This document shows positions 17,347-26,419 of a stretch of DNA of 64,000 bases, piece after piece. Position numbers and translations under genes: made by a program. The stretch is taken from assembly GCF_018408575.1 (NCBI RefSeq), contig NZ_AP023418.1, forward strand, positions 434,001 through 498,000, in the 5' to 3' direction. Numbering within the stretch: position 1 is the stretch's first letter; every line of letters starts with the position of its first letter. The stretch is from Vescimonas coprocola. GTDB taxonomy: Bacteria > Bacillota > Clostridia > Oscillospirales > Oscillospiraceae. The notes beneath the pieces are model-generated. The model made no database searches. It was given only the letters and a program-made list of their open reading frames with translations, and had not been told where the DNA came from.

Positions 17347-18540
17347 ATGAAGAAATACACAGACGTTGACGTCGTTGCGGAGCTGCAGAAGCTCGTGGAC
17401 AGTCATGTAGACAGCTACAAGGAAGACTTCGACATCGACAAGCGTATCATCAGCCGCGCTGCCAAAAGCCGGAATCCCGAAGACAAAACGCTGATGTGGT
17501 TCTGCCGTCCGCATGGAACGCACTGTCTCAACGAAAATCAGGTCTTTATTCAGGGGACGCGGGATCACAACACCTTCCGCTTTTACGCGGAGCAGACCTA
17601 CGACGAGTGCATTGCCCGCGTCATTGTCCCAAAAGCTATTAAGCGCGGCAAGGTATTCGGAGATGTCTTTGAGATCAACTACCGGGAACAGGCGGCAAAT
17701 GTGGCGCAGAACTCGGTTACGCCGGATCATGACCGGCTGACCTTCGCAGACGGCTTTGTGCTGGACGCACCCTGCCGCAGCAGCTTCGATGAGGCAATGG
17801 CTCTGGTTGGTGAGCATGGTGGCGTACAAGCCCACCGGACGCTCCCGAAGGACGCAGATGCTCTGGTGGAAGTGCTGTCTAAGCAGAAAAGCCGCCGTGA
17901 CAGACTGCCAGAGGCAGAGAGGACAGAGGTGCTTTCGCCGCTCCCCATCGCAGAACTCCGCAAATATGAGGCAGTCAAAAAGATTCATCCGGACGCGCTG
18001 GTCTGCTTTGCTCAGAACGGCTATTTTGAGCTGTACGGCAAGGACGCGGAAAAAGCCGCACCCTTGCTCGGCACGAAGCTCCTTGAGAAGAAGGTGCGCG
18101 GCAAGCCCTCCATGCCGGTGACCGGCTTCCGTGAAGCTGCGTGGGTAGCAGCATCAAAGAAGCTCTGGCAGTCCGGCGCGGATGTCTTTCTCAGCAAGGA
18201 CGGCGAGACCTTCAAGGAACTCAAAGCCGCAGATTACATTCCTGTCGGCGCGACGCTGAATATGGACGGCATCAAGTGCAGGATTGACGCGGTTGATTTT
18301 GCCGCTGATGAAGTCCGGTTGACCAACATCGAGAACAAGAACCGCCCCATCCGCTTTTCGGAAAGCATCAAGTATGTCCGCTCGTATGTGGAAGATACCG
18401 GTATTGCCGTCTATGACACCGTTCCGAAGAAGCCCGCTGCCCGTGAATCCATCCGCGACAAGCTGAAATCCGCGCAGAAAGCCCAGCCGTCCCACACACC
18501 GAAGCCGCAGAAAAACAAAGGAAAGGATATGGAAATCTGA
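17347..18540 (+). CDS. polyvalent ICE protein with MutS domain I-like segment
   Basis: This 397-residue protein has no enzyme signature over its first 200 residues. Residues about 214-290 (PDALVCFAQNGYFELYGKDA, then a GFREAAW...LWQSGADVFLSKDGE stretch) resemble the mismatch-recognition domain I of MutS (hPdxxLLFRxGDFYExFGxDA, followed by GVPxHALxxYLxxLxxxGYKVAI). The tail ends with ARESIRDKLKSAQKAQ and KGKDMEI, a style shared with other polyvalent proteins here. A DNA-binding role in the recipient is plausible but unproven. AAAGGAG upstream of the ATG, 12 bp after the ArdC-like gene. Confidence 0.6.
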   Translation: MKKYTDVDVVAELQKLVDSHVDSYKEDFDIDKRIISRAAKSRNPEDKTLMWFCRPHGTHCLNENQVFIQGTRDHNTFRFYAEQTYDECIARVIVPKAIKRGKVFGDVFEINYREQAANVAQNSVTPDHDRLTFADGFVLDAPCRSSFDEAMALVGEHGGVQAHRTLPKDADALVEVLSKQKSRRDRLPEAERTEVLSPLPIAELRKYEAVKKIHPDALVCFAQNGYFELYGKDAEKAAPLLGTKLLEKKVRGKPSMPVTGFREAAWVAASKKLWQSGADVFLSKDGETFKELKAADYIPVGATLNMDGIKCRIDAVDFAADEVRLTNIENKNRPIRFSESIKYVRSYVEDTGIAVYDTVPKKPAARESIRDKLKSAQKAQPSHTPKPQKNKGKDMEI

Positions 18541-18541
18541 T

Positions 18542-18757
18542 ATGAAGAATTTTACCGTGGAAGAAATCAACCTGATGTGCTGCTTCAACACGTCCAGCCG
18601 GAAGCGGCTGATCGACGATATGAAGGGCGTCACCCTGAACGACATGGACGGCGAGATCGCAGAGCTGATGTACAAAACCGTCCAGAAGCTCGAAGCCATG
18701 ACCGACGCGGAGTTTGAGGAACTGTATATCATGCCGGACGGCATGGTAGATGACTGA
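18542..18757 (+). CDS. TTRAP family (transposon-transfer assisting protein)
   Basis: The 71-residue protein (FTVEEINLMCCFNTSSRKRLIDDM ... MYKTVQKLEAMTDAEFEEL) matches the transposon-transfer-assisting family known from Bacteroides and clostridial conjugative transposons. Members are small helical proteins; the mechanism is unknown. It starts two bases after the previous stop, relying on GGAAAGGATATGG upstream, and the next gene's ribosome binding site lies across its stop codon. Confidence 0.8.
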   Translation: MKNFTVEEINLMCCFNTSSRKRLIDDMKGVTLNDMDGEIAELMYKTVQKLEAMTDAEFEELYIMPDGMVDD

Positions 18758-18770
18758 AAGGAGGATGCCT

Positions 18771-20543
18771 ATGCCCGTATTAGACGGTGATTTTGAAGCC
18801 TTCGTCACGAACCTTGGCAAGTACAACGAGGGTATGCTGGTCGGTGAGTGGGTGAAGCTGCCCACAACCGAGGAAGAGATGCAGAAGGTCTTTGAGCGCA
18901 TCGGAATCGGCAAGCAGGATGATTTCGGTCAGCCCTACGAAGAGTGGTTTATCACCGACTACGAATGCCCGATCTATGGCGTTCAGAAGATGCTTGGCGA
19001 GTACGAGAGCCTTGATAAGCTCAACTACCTTGCCGCTTTGATTGACGAGCTTTCCCTGAGCGATCAGGAAAAACTCGTTGCCGTTATGGAGGCTGGCTGC
19101 GATGAGGTCAGCGATATTGACGATCTCATCAACCTGACGTTCAATCTGGACTGCTACGACATCATGCCCGGTATCAACGACGAATCCGATCTCGGCTACT
19201 ATTACGCCCACGAAGCCGGTATCTACTCTGAAAAGGATCTCGGTCCTCTGGCAAATTACATTGACTATGAACGCTATGGGCGCGACATTGCGATGGATGA
19301 GCAGGGACGCTTCACCGATGAGGGCTATGTCCGCGTTGCAAGCGAACGCTGGGACAGGCAGTTTAACGGGGAGCTTGATGATATTCCCGATGAATACCGG
19401 ATCACCGGCTCAGGGGAAGCCGTCGAGCGTGACGGCACCATCGCCGTTCTTATCGTCGAGCCGGGAAAGGAGCCTTATGTGAAGGAGATTGACTCCGGTC
19501 TGGAGTCCTTGCAGCATGAGGTCGGCGGCTGCATCGAGGCGATTTATCCCTATGAAGACCCGGTTGCCTTAGTCTGCAACGAGGAAGGCAAGCTGGAAGG
19601 TCTGCCTCTGAACCGCGCTCTGCGGGATGAGGACGGTGACATCTACGACGTTGTTGCCGGAACATTCATGGTAGTTGCCTTGACGGATGACAGCTTCGGC
19701 TCTCTGACCGTAGAGCAGATGCAGAAGTTCTCTGACCACTTCAAAGTGCCGGAGCAGTTTGTTAAGTTGGGCGATAAGATTGTTGCGATTCCCATGATCT
19801 CGAAGGAACAGCAGAAGCAGGAGAGCATCGAGCAGAAGGACTTTGAGATGAACGCCGATACCTCCGGTCTGACGGTTGCCGGTCACATCGGGACATGGCA
19901 CACCATTGATCAGCACGAGGTCGGCGGTCACAGCTTTTATTTGATGGAGCATGACACCTACGGCGATGAAGCGGCTTGCATCATCGTCGATGAGCGCGGC
20001 AAGCTCGTTCTTGATGATGTCTACAACGGCTTTGACGATGACACGCTCCGCCTTCTCGACCTTGAGGTCAAGGAAGTGCCGGAAATGCCGGATCCCACTC
20101 TCTCCATTCAGGATATGAAGGACTATGGCTACGCATGGGCTGGCGTTCTTCCCGCTGGGCAGGAGGCGGCAGAGAAGGCTTTGGAGAAGGGCTGCGAGGT
20201 TTACCGCCTCTATTCCGATAACACCGAGGGCTTGTGCGTAGATGCCAAGGAGATTGCCGATCATGCAGCAAAGGGCGGAATGCTCGGTATCAGCAAGGAA
20301 AGCTGGATGGCGGCTCTTGAGAAGGAAAACTACCTCAAGGCGGCGGAGATGTCGATGGAGGATGACTACGGCATGATTGATGGGATCATCAACAACGGTC
20401 CGAAGGAGGACAAGACCGCAGAGGTCAAAGCCCCCGAAAGGGGCGAAAAGTCCTCCATCATGGACAGGCTCAAGTCTGCAAAGGCTGAAAAGCAGAAGGA
20501 ATGCTGCCCTCCCAAAAAGCACAAAGGAGAGATTGAACTGTGA
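18771..20543 (+). CDS. ArdA-like antirestriction protein fused to DUF3846/YodL-type modules
   Basis: The N-terminal part (about 1-160; EWVKLPTTEEEMQKVFERIG, EEWFITDYE, LNYLAALIDELS) resembles ArdA, a DNA-mimic inhibitor of type I restriction enzymes, and is strongly acidic as expected. Residues about 220-310 (GTIAVLIVEPGKEPYVKEI, GGCIEAIYPYEDPVALVCNEEGKL) match DUF3846. The C-terminal part is YodL/LPD-like and ends in a basic PSIMDRLKSAK-type tail. AAAGGAGG (18757-18764) supports the ATG at 18771 (590 residues). It may protect this or incoming elements from type I enzymes, notable since the element carries its own type I system. Confidence 0.75.
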   Translation: MPVLDGDFEAFVTNLGKYNEGMLVGEWVKLPTTEEEMQKVFERIGIGKQDDFGQPYEEWFITDYECPIYGVQKMLGEYESLDKLNYLAALIDELSLSDQEKLVAVMEAGCDEVSDIDDLINLTFNLDCYDIMPGINDESDLGYYYAHEAGIYSEKDLGPLANYIDYERYGRDIAMDEQGRFTDEGYVRVASERWDRQFNGELDDIPDEYRITGSGEAVERDGTIAVLIVEPGKEPYVKEIDSGLESLQHEVGGCIEAIYPYEDPVALVCNEEGKLEGLPLNRALRDEDGDIYDVVAGTFMVVALTDDSFGSLTVEQMQKFSDHFKVPEQFVKLGDKIVAIPMISKEQQKQESIEQKDFEMNADTSGLTVAGHIGTWHTIDQHEVGGHSFYLMEHDTYGDEAACIIVDERGKLVLDDVYNGFDDDTLRLLDLEVKEVPEMPDPTLSIQDMKDYGYAWAGVLPAGQEAAEKALEKGCEVYRLYSDNTEGLCVDAKEIADHAAKGGMLGISKESWMAALEKENYLKAAEMSMEDDYGMIDGIINNGPKEDKTAEVKAPERGEKSSIMDRLKSAKAEKQKECCPPKKHKGEIEL

Positions 20544-20761
20544 GCAGAAGTCAGAAATGGCGGCAGGAGTGGTCGTTCTTCATCGGGGACAGCGGACGCC
20601 GGAAGTATAACCGCTTCTGCGTCCGCTGCGTCCATAGCTGCAAGCAGAGCTTCCGTGCGGATCTCATCGCCTGTCCGCACTTCTCCCGCAAGGCATCGAG
20701 GTGTAGACAGTTAGGGGTCGAAAAAGCCTGTGATTGCAAGCCTCAGAGCGGCGCAAACTGA
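20540..20761 (+). CDS. small Cys-rich conserved ICE protein
   Basis: The 73-residue basic protein has CVRCVHSCKQSFRADLIACPH, a cysteine/histidine cluster that could bind zinc. I recognise it as a conserved last gene of the Tn1549-like transfer operon, without known function. The GTG start overlaps the preceding TGA. A terminator follows after about 95 bp. Confidence 0.6.
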   Translation: MSRSQKWRQEWSFFIGDSGRRKYNRFCVRCVHSCKQSFRADLIACPHFSRKASRCRQLGVEKACDCKPQSGAN

Positions 20762-20856
20762 CCAACCTAAGTGATTGTATTCCCTGCGCGGTTTCTTCTT
20801 TAGCGCAGAAATAAGTGTCGATTTCGGCACTTGTTTGAATGCCCGGAAAACGAACC

Positions 20857-20906
20857 AAGAGCCTCTGTCGATGCCCGGTTTGGGTGTCGGCAGAGGCTCT
20901 TTTTTT
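20857..20906 (+). terminator. rho-independent terminator of the transfer operon
   Basis: AAGAGCCTCTG (20857-20867) and CAGAGGCTCTT (20891-20901) form an 11-bp stem followed by a run of T (20900-20906). It closes the long plus-strand operon just before a convergent regulator gene. Confidence 0.9.
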
Positions 20907-21234
20907 ATGACATATTCAAAATAGCGGATAGCAGCTCTTGAACCTGTTGCCGGTATTCCGGCTTTATGTCCGAAATACGTCTGGCAAGCGCAAGGGCTTC
21001 CGCTTCTGGATCGTCAGTCCCAAAAATAATTCGGTCTGCGCTGACGCCGAGCAAACGGCAAAGACGCTGCAAGGCTTCAAGAGAGATACCGGATGCACCA
21101 CGCTCAATGGCACTCAGGTGATTCGGCGTCATGCCAAGCATTTCTGAGAGCGTGTCCTGCGTATAGCCCGCCTGTTCTCTTGCCATTTGAATATTGCCGC
21201 CGATTTCAATATTGATGTCCTTCTTCTCTCGCAT
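20905..21234 (-). CDS. XRE-family HTH transcriptional regulator
   Basis: This 109-residue protein has a Cro/C1-type helix-turn-helix (GGNIQMAREQAGYTQDTLSEML, MTPNHLSAIERGASGISLEAL) in its first 70 residues and a short helical C-terminal part that ends LSAILNMS. It is likely a repressor of nearby ICE genes, perhaps its own. The ATG was chosen because AAGGTGG lies upstream; a longer start is possible but lacks a site. It is convergent with the transfer operon and divergent from the SLOG gene. Confidence 0.85.
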   Translation of the reverse strand: MREKKDINIEIGGNIQMAREQAGYTQDTLSEMLGMTPNHLSAIERGASGISLEALQRLCRLLGVSADRIIFGTDDPEAEALALARRISDIKPEYRQQVQELLSAILNMS

Positions 21235-21320
21235 AGCCTCACCACCTTTGCATTTAGTGTACCTAACGGCGGTGTCATTATCCACGGTATGCCGTCGTTG
21301 ATTTTACTAACGACAATGCG

Positions 21321-21349
21321 TTGACTGTCCGTGATGAGGGTGATAAAAT
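21321..21349 (+). promoter_or_regulatory. sigma-A type promoter for the SLOG gene
   Basis: TTGACT (21321-21326) and TAAAAT (21344-21349) are separated by 17 bases and lie 37 bp before the gene. This gap is shared with the divergent XRE gene, so that regulator may act here. Confidence 0.6.
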
Positions 21350-21385
21350 GGAGTTACCTACCAAAAGAGTGAAAGAAGGGATGTC

Positions 21386-21961
21386 ATGTCGCGCATTATT
21401 GAGTTTAGAAAGTCTGCTCAAAAAGCTGAAAGGCAATCCGCTCAAGGTAAGACTTGTGCGTTTACCGGTCATAGACCGCAGAGTCTTCCGTTCGGCTTTG
21501 ATGAATCCGATAAGCGTTGTACTTCTTTGAAGTCTGTTATGCGGGATCAGATTGTAGCACTCATCGAGAACGAGGGTGTCACGCATTTTATTACCGGCAT
21601 GGCTCTTGGTGTTGATATGTATGCTGCGGAAATTGTACTTGATTTGAAATCAAAATACCCTCACATTACTCTGGAAAGCGCAATCCCTTGTGAGACACAA
21701 GCGATCAAATGGTCTGTGGCTTCACGGGAACGGTATTATAATATCGCTGCAAAGTGTGACAAGGAGACCATGCTGCAAGGGGAGTACACGCCGGACTGCA
21801 TGGACAAGAGAAATCGGTACATGGTCGATCACGCCGATTATATTCTCGCAGTATGGAATGGATGCCCCAGCGGTACCGGGAATACCGTGAGATATGCCCA
21901 CAAAAAAGGCAAGACCATCATCGTCATCAATCCGGCTTCCCTTGATGTCACGCGGGAATAA
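21386..21961 (+). CDS. SLOG family protein (DUF1273/YpsA-like)
   Basis: The sequence CAFTGHRPQSLPFGFDE followed by FITGMALGVDMYAAEIVL and YILAVWNGCPSGTGNTVRYAHKKGKTI is the DUF1273/SLOG fold, a Rossmann-like nucleotide-binding family related to DprA and LOG proteins. SLOG proteins are thought to sense or process nucleotide signals, some in conflict systems. GAAAGAAGGG lies just before the ATG. It is monocistronic between its own promoter and a strong terminator. Confidence 0.85.
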   Translation: MSRIIEFRKSAQKAERQSAQGKTCAFTGHRPQSLPFGFDESDKRCTSLKSVMRDQIVALIENEGVTHFITGMALGVDMYAAEIVLDLKSKYPHITLESAIPCETQAIKWSVASRERYYNIAAKCDKETMLQGEYTPDCMDKRNRYMVDHADYILAVWNGCPSGTGNTVRYAHKKGKTIIVINPASLDVTRE

Positions 21962-22185
21962 GGCAAAAAAATCCCTTCTGAATCAAGCGTTGTGAAAACC
22001 GTGAAGTATTTCCCGATAGCGAATACGCATTGCACTGCTCAGTGATTATTGGAAACGTGTACAGCGTATGCTGCCCAGTTAACATCTCCACGGAAAACAT
22101 CGAATTTTCACGGCTTCGCAAAAACGGAAAGTGTCACCTTATGGACAGTCCATTGCCGAGGGAAAAATAAATCGCTGGAAACGGG

Positions 22186-22231
22186 AACGCCCCCGGCACT
22201 GTGCGTCTGGCACAGTGTCGGGGGCGTTTTT
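22186..22231. terminator. strong bidirectional terminator
   Basis: AACGCCCCCGGCACTGTGC pairs almost perfectly with the following GCACAGTGTCGGGGGCGTT (one G-T pair), with T5 on the plus strand and an A-rich approach on the other. It lies between the SLOG gene and a convergent gene. The 270 bp between the SLOG stop and the next gene hold no other recognisable feature. Confidence 0.85.
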
Positions 22232-22238
22232 CCGTGTC

Positions 22239-22850
22239 TTAGTTATGAGCCAGTTCATTTAGGAGCAGCTTTCGATAGTCCACATCCAAGACGCAGCGAT
22301 GGAAGTCCATCAGACGGTGTTCGTCGAACAGCTTTTCACAGAGCTTGGTCAGCGGATGATTCATCAGCTTTGCAGAAATGCCAGTCTCGTTGAAAAACCT
22401 TGCCCATGTGAAGACCTCTTCTAAATCCTCCTGCCCAAGCGTGGCAGGAATGATGGCGTTGCTGAGACGGACAATGGGGCTGTCCGCAAATCGCTCTGCG
22501 ACTTCCTCCGGTGTGCATTCATAGCGGTCACAGTCAAAGGAAAGCGCATCCTCAATTTTAAGATAATTTTCGGTTTCATCCCGCGTCAAGGTTATGGTGT
22601 AGTCTCCCATACCGGACGGCACATCAATATTCTCCATGACATCAAGCTCGTAACGGGATCCGCCGATGATCGCTTCAAAGGAGAAGGACTGACAGATTAC
22701 TGCTGGGTTCTTGTCTATCTTGTCCTCATTCAGAAAGGACAGCGGATTGTACTCTGTTAGTTCCCAGTTGATTTTTCCTCTCTCTGTTTGCTCGGCAATC
22801 TGCTGGATTAGATGTTGTTCTTCTTCGTGCAGATTTTCATTGTACATCAT
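22239..22850 (-). CDS. hypothetical protein
   Basis: I do not recognise this 203-residue acidic protein. It is soluble, with no signal peptide or membrane helix, and has a mixed alpha/beta look (ICQSFSFEAIIGGSRYELDVMENIDV, GDYTITLTRDETENYLKIEDAL). GGAGGTG precedes the ATG at good spacing. It stands 75 bp downstream of the DinG-like gene in the same orientation, so it may be the last gene of the defence operon. Confidence 0.6.
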   Translation of the reverse strand: MMYNENLHEEEQHLIQQIAEQTERGKINWELTEYNPLSFLNEDKIDKNPAVICQSFSFEAIIGGSRYELDVMENIDVPSGMGDYTITLTRDETENYLKIEDALSFDCDRYECTPEEVAERFADSPIVRLSNAIIPATLGQEDLEEVFTWARFFNETGISAKLMNHPLTKLCEKLFDEHRLMDFHRCVLDVDYRKLLLNELAHN

Positions 22851-22924
22851 GATACACCTCCATTTTCTGATTCTCGTTTTTTGGGGGTTGCTTTATGTTT
22901 CCGAAGAGACTGCCGTTTGTATCA

Positions 22925-24973
22925 TCATTCCTTGGCTGAGGGCAGACCTTCGTAAAATTTCCTCAGTTCGTCCAGACTGCTTGTACGATTCTTGATAGGC
23001 AGGGAGTCCCATGTGATGTCATGATAGCGTTCCGGCGGCTCGTCCCGCAGTCTTCGGTCGATAATGCAGACAATGCCGGTGTCTGTGAAATTGCGGATCA
23101 ATCGCCCGATGCCCTGCTTGAGCTTGATAATCATTTCGGGAACGCGGACATCCATCAGAGCGTCCTTTGCGACGGAACACTTATACTCGATAATTGGATC
23201 GGGGACAGGGAACGGAAGCCGGAAAATGATGACATTGGAAAGGCTTTTTCCTTCAATGCTGATACCTTCCCAATATGCACCCGTCCCCAGAAGCACGGAG
23301 TTCGTATCTTCCTTAAACTCAAGCAGCACCTTGTCCTGCGACGATCCCGGCTGCTGCATCAGGATTTTGTACGGAAGATTTTTCTTACTGAGAATGGAGT
23401 AGACCTCTTCCATGTCGGTCTTTGCCGTAAACAGCACGAGTGCCTTTCCATTGGAAATGTTCAGGATCTCAAGCAGCCGCTCCACGCCCTTTTCAATGAA
23501 GGCTTCATGTTCTCTGGTCGGGTGCGGGAGATCGTCGCAATAGTAGATCATGGCGTGTTCATCGTATGGATATGGGGAAGGCTTTGGCTCGGATAAGCAG
23601 CCGCGATCACCAGCGGGAAAGCCGGTATTGCTGATAAAGTAAGAATACTGTTCTTCCAGAGACCCGCTCGTGGCGTTCGTCAGCGTGGCAGAGGTCAAGA
23701 TGGTTCTTTCATCACCATTGAAGTATAGGCGGCTCACAATTTCTTTTGTGTTTTTAGGGCAATAGACGAGTTCCGTGTTGCTGCCGTGCTGCTCAATCCA
23801 GATCAGCATATCATCTATCTGGTCAAGAAGCTCTGAAAGGGACTCGCTGACGGCATCCAGATCATCAGAGGCAGCAAAGGAACGGTTGTTTCTGAAATCC
23901 ATGCTGGAATAAATCTGAATGCTGGACGAAAGGTTGTGTATGGCGGCGTTCATCTCGGTAAGCAGTTCAATCGCACTGCCATTGTTGTCGAAGAAAAAGC
24001 GGTCAGCGTAGCGCATATCCTGTTCTGCCTCGTTGATCTGCTTTTGGACTTGTGCTTTCAGGCAGTTATAGAAGGCGATGATTGCGCTCTCTGCCTCTCG
24101 CTTTTCACCTGACACACTGCTCTGGTCAAAGGATCGCAGCTCATAGAATGCGCTCTTAATCATTCCAAAGAGCATACCTTGCCCGAAACGCTCCGTTGTG
24201 GCACTCCGCACCTTATCATCCAAGTTGTGTGCTTCATCCACGACAAGCAGATCAGCGGCGGCGTTAATCAGCCCTTCCTGACCGCGCCGGAGTTTCATGA
24301 GATGCTGGGTTAAAAAATCCTGATTGCACAGTACCACTCCATCCGTAAACTTTAATGCTGCGCGGACTTTGTAATACTTGCACTTCTTTTCACAGGAGCC
24401 ACAATTCTTCATGCTGAACCGCTGCACGTTTACCTTGTCCCAGACTCCTTGCGGCAAAACCTCCGGGAAATCCTTGCGTTCCTCATACCCTTGCTTGATT
24501 CCTTCTTTGATCGCGTCCGGTGGGTCTGCTTTCGGGTCACACATATACTCATCTGCGCGTTTGTTGCAGAGATAATGGGTCTGTCCTTTTGCGAGGATAA
24601 CATCTCTGTTCAGCCCAAGAAGGGGCATTACCGCGTGGACATCGCGCCAGAGCTGTTCTTGAAGCGCAATGGTCGAGGTTGCGATGATAACCGGCTTGTT
24701 CATGCGTTTGCTGTACAGCAGCACCGGCACAAGATAACCAAAGGACTTTCCAATGCCCACGCCAGCTTCAATCGCAAAATGCTGATCGTTTATGAGGGCG
24801 TCCACAATCTCAAAGGACATATCCTGCTGCCCCTCACGCATTTCCAATCCATGCTGCGGGGCTTCATCCCAAAAGAAGGTGCTGACTTGCTCACTCATGG
24901 AGTACAGCTCTGCTTTTCTGCGCTTTTTCCGTTCCTCCGATGTATTGAATCCAAAATAGAATCTGTTGTCCAT
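22925..24973 (-). CDS. DinG/XPD-family superfamily 2 DNA helicase
   Basis: Walker A is AGVGIGKS at residues 70-77 and the DEAH box is at 246-249. Cysteines at about 136, 145, 191, 194 and 198 lie in the region where XPD/DinG helicases hold a 4Fe-4S cluster. Motif VI appears as KQGIGRLIRNFTDTGIVCIID. At 682 residues it fits DinG, a 5'-3' helicase that unwinds D-loops and R-loops. It was started at the ATG placed 7 bases after GGAGG. It follows the NYN gene by 29 bases within the restriction island, and DinG-like helicases are known partners in some defence systems. Confidence 0.88.
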   Translation of the reverse strand: MDNRFYFGFNTSEERKKRRKAELYSMSEQVSTFFWDEAPQHGLEMREGQQDMSFEIVDALINDQHFAIEAGVGIGKSFGYLVPVLLYSKRMNKPVIIATSTIALQEQLWRDVHAVMPLLGLNRDVILAKGQTHYLCNKRADEYMCDPKADPPDAIKEGIKQGYEERKDFPEVLPQGVWDKVNVQRFSMKNCGSCEKKCKYYKVRAALKFTDGVVLCNQDFLTQHLMKLRRGQEGLINAAADLLVVDEAHNLDDKVRSATTERFGQGMLFGMIKSAFYELRSFDQSSVSGEKREAESAIIAFYNCLKAQVQKQINEAEQDMRYADRFFFDNNGSAIELLTEMNAAIHNLSSSIQIYSSMDFRNNRSFAASDDLDAVSESLSELLDQIDDMLIWIEQHGSNTELVYCPKNTKEIVSRLYFNGDERTILTSATLTNATSGSLEEQYSYFISNTGFPAGDRGCLSEPKPSPYPYDEHAMIYYCDDLPHPTREHEAFIEKGVERLLEILNISNGKALVLFTAKTDMEEVYSILSKKNLPYKILMQQPGSSQDKVLLEFKEDTNSVLLGTGAYWEGISIEGKSLSNVIIFRLPFPVPDPIIEYKCSVAKDALMDVRVPEMIIKLKQGIGRLIRNFTDTGIVCIIDRRLRDEPPERYHDITWDSLPIKNRTSSLDELRKFYEGLPSAKE

Positions 24974-25002
24974 CCACATTCCTCCCGGAATAGAAACCAA
25001 GG

Positions 25003-26394
25003 CTATCCGCGTTTCAGTTCAATGCTGACGTTTCCGTTCTCGTCGATGGTCAGCGTCATGTGCCTGATGTGCTTCTCATAGAACTGCCGCCGCTCTGCGG
25101 GAGACATTTCGATCCTCGTGTTTCGCAGAGCAGCGTCAAACATATCGTTGACGTTCAGGTGAACGGAGTTGTCAATCCAGCGGTACATCTCCTTGAATAG
25201 TGCGTTTTTCTTGATGTCCTCGCTGTTGCCGGAGTAGAAGTCATCCAGATAGCAGTAGAATATCCCGGATTCTGCAAGTGCCGCCTTCATATCCGGTCCG
25301 CATTTTTCCCGCTCGATCATGACAAGAAATCTGGCGTCCGGCAAGGAAGAAATCAGCCCCCAGTAGTCGGAATCACTTGAGACGATGACGAAGGAATCCA
25401 CTTGCTTCTGGTAGTGTTCCTGACAGGCTCTTGCGGTGAGTTTGATGTCTACCAGTGACTTGTTCTGCTTGATCCGCTCAATCATGATATGTTCAACGGG
25501 GATGCGGGTGTAGTTTTCGAGAATGCGCCATGCCGTAGCAGTATGCACGTCATCAAAGAGAATAATCGCCGTAATTTTCTGCATGACTTCATAATCAAGA
25601 TTTTTGAGCGTGGCACATAGCTTGTACGGGTCAGAGTTTTCGCAGTCCACTACCAATACGGTCTTCTCGCTGTCATCTATGAAGTCGTAGATATTGTTTT
25701 TTACAAAAGCCCCTGCATCAGAGACTTTACTGTATTCTGTGAAGGCGTCGCAATGCCATTGATAAAGCAGGGTAGCAAACTTCTTATCATTATAGAGGAC
25801 ATTACCCTCGTCCATCGGTACCCAGTTGATATACATTTGATAGGGGTAGTAGGAGAGACTTGCGTAATAGATGTCCGCAGCATCTTTCGTTCCGTCCTCT
25901 GTCAAACCGTTTGGCATGATGAACAACTCTTTTATGTATGCCCAGTTAATCCAGATTGGAAAGAGGCTTTTGCAGTTGTTAATGCGGTCTGAAATCAGCC
26001 GGTTGATCTCTATAATATGGTGGCAGAGCTTTGTGCTCGACTTTTTGATAAAGCTGATTCCGTCATTTGAAAGCTGCTGCATACTGGATGTTGGAAGGAT
26101 CTCAGGCATCGAAAGAAGCCCACGGTATTCCATCCGCATGATGTCATTTATTTTCCGGTAATTGCGCTCAATGGCGGTGCGGATGATACATAGATTACGA
26201 ATGATACGGGCATTTTTATCCTGTTCAAGCCGGTTGTATATCTCTATCTTCGGCGGCTCGTGTTCATTTTGAAAAATGCGGAGCGGGACGCCGATCAGGT
26301 ATGCTACCTTTGACACAAGCTCATAGGTGCTGTCTTTGTAGGCAATCTGCTCTCCGGCATATTCGACGCCATTCAACATGACTGAATTGCCCAT
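25003..26394 (-). CDS. NYN-domain (PIN-like) putative ribonuclease
   Basis: The C-terminal half (about 245-385) has the NYN signature: LVVDCEN (Asp250), SLVDIKL (Asp316) and VIVSSDSDYWGLI (Asp341, Asp343). These acidic residues form the metal site of PIN-fold RNases. The N-terminal half (1-240) is not recognised and is rich in Tyr and Trp. AAAGGAG precedes the ATG. The gene lies 25 bases after hsdR and before the DinG-like gene, all in one direction, so it is likely co-transcribed with the restriction system. Confidence 0.75.
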   Translation of the reverse strand: MGNSVMLNGVEYAGEQIAYKDSTYELVSKVAYLIGVPLRIFQNEHEPPKIEIYNRLEQDKNARIIRNLCIIRTAIERNYRKINDIMRMEYRGLLSMPEILPTSSMQQLSNDGISFIKKSSTKLCHHIIEINRLISDRINNCKSLFPIWINWAYIKELFIMPNGLTEDGTKDAADIYYASLSYYPYQMYINWVPMDEGNVLYNDKKFATLLYQWHCDAFTEYSKVSDAGAFVKNNIYDFIDDSEKTVLVVDCENSDPYKLCATLKNLDYEVMQKITAIILFDDVHTATAWRILENYTRIPVEHIMIERIKQNKSLVDIKLTARACQEHYQKQVDSFVIVSSDSDYWGLISSLPDARFLVMIEREKCGPDMKAALAESGIFYCYLDDFYSGNSEDIKKNALFKEMYRWIDNSVHLNVNDMFDAALRNTRIEMSPAERRQFYEKHIRHMTLTIDENGNVSIELKRG

Positions 26395-26419
26395 GATCTA
26401 CTCCTTTCTCGTAGGGGAG

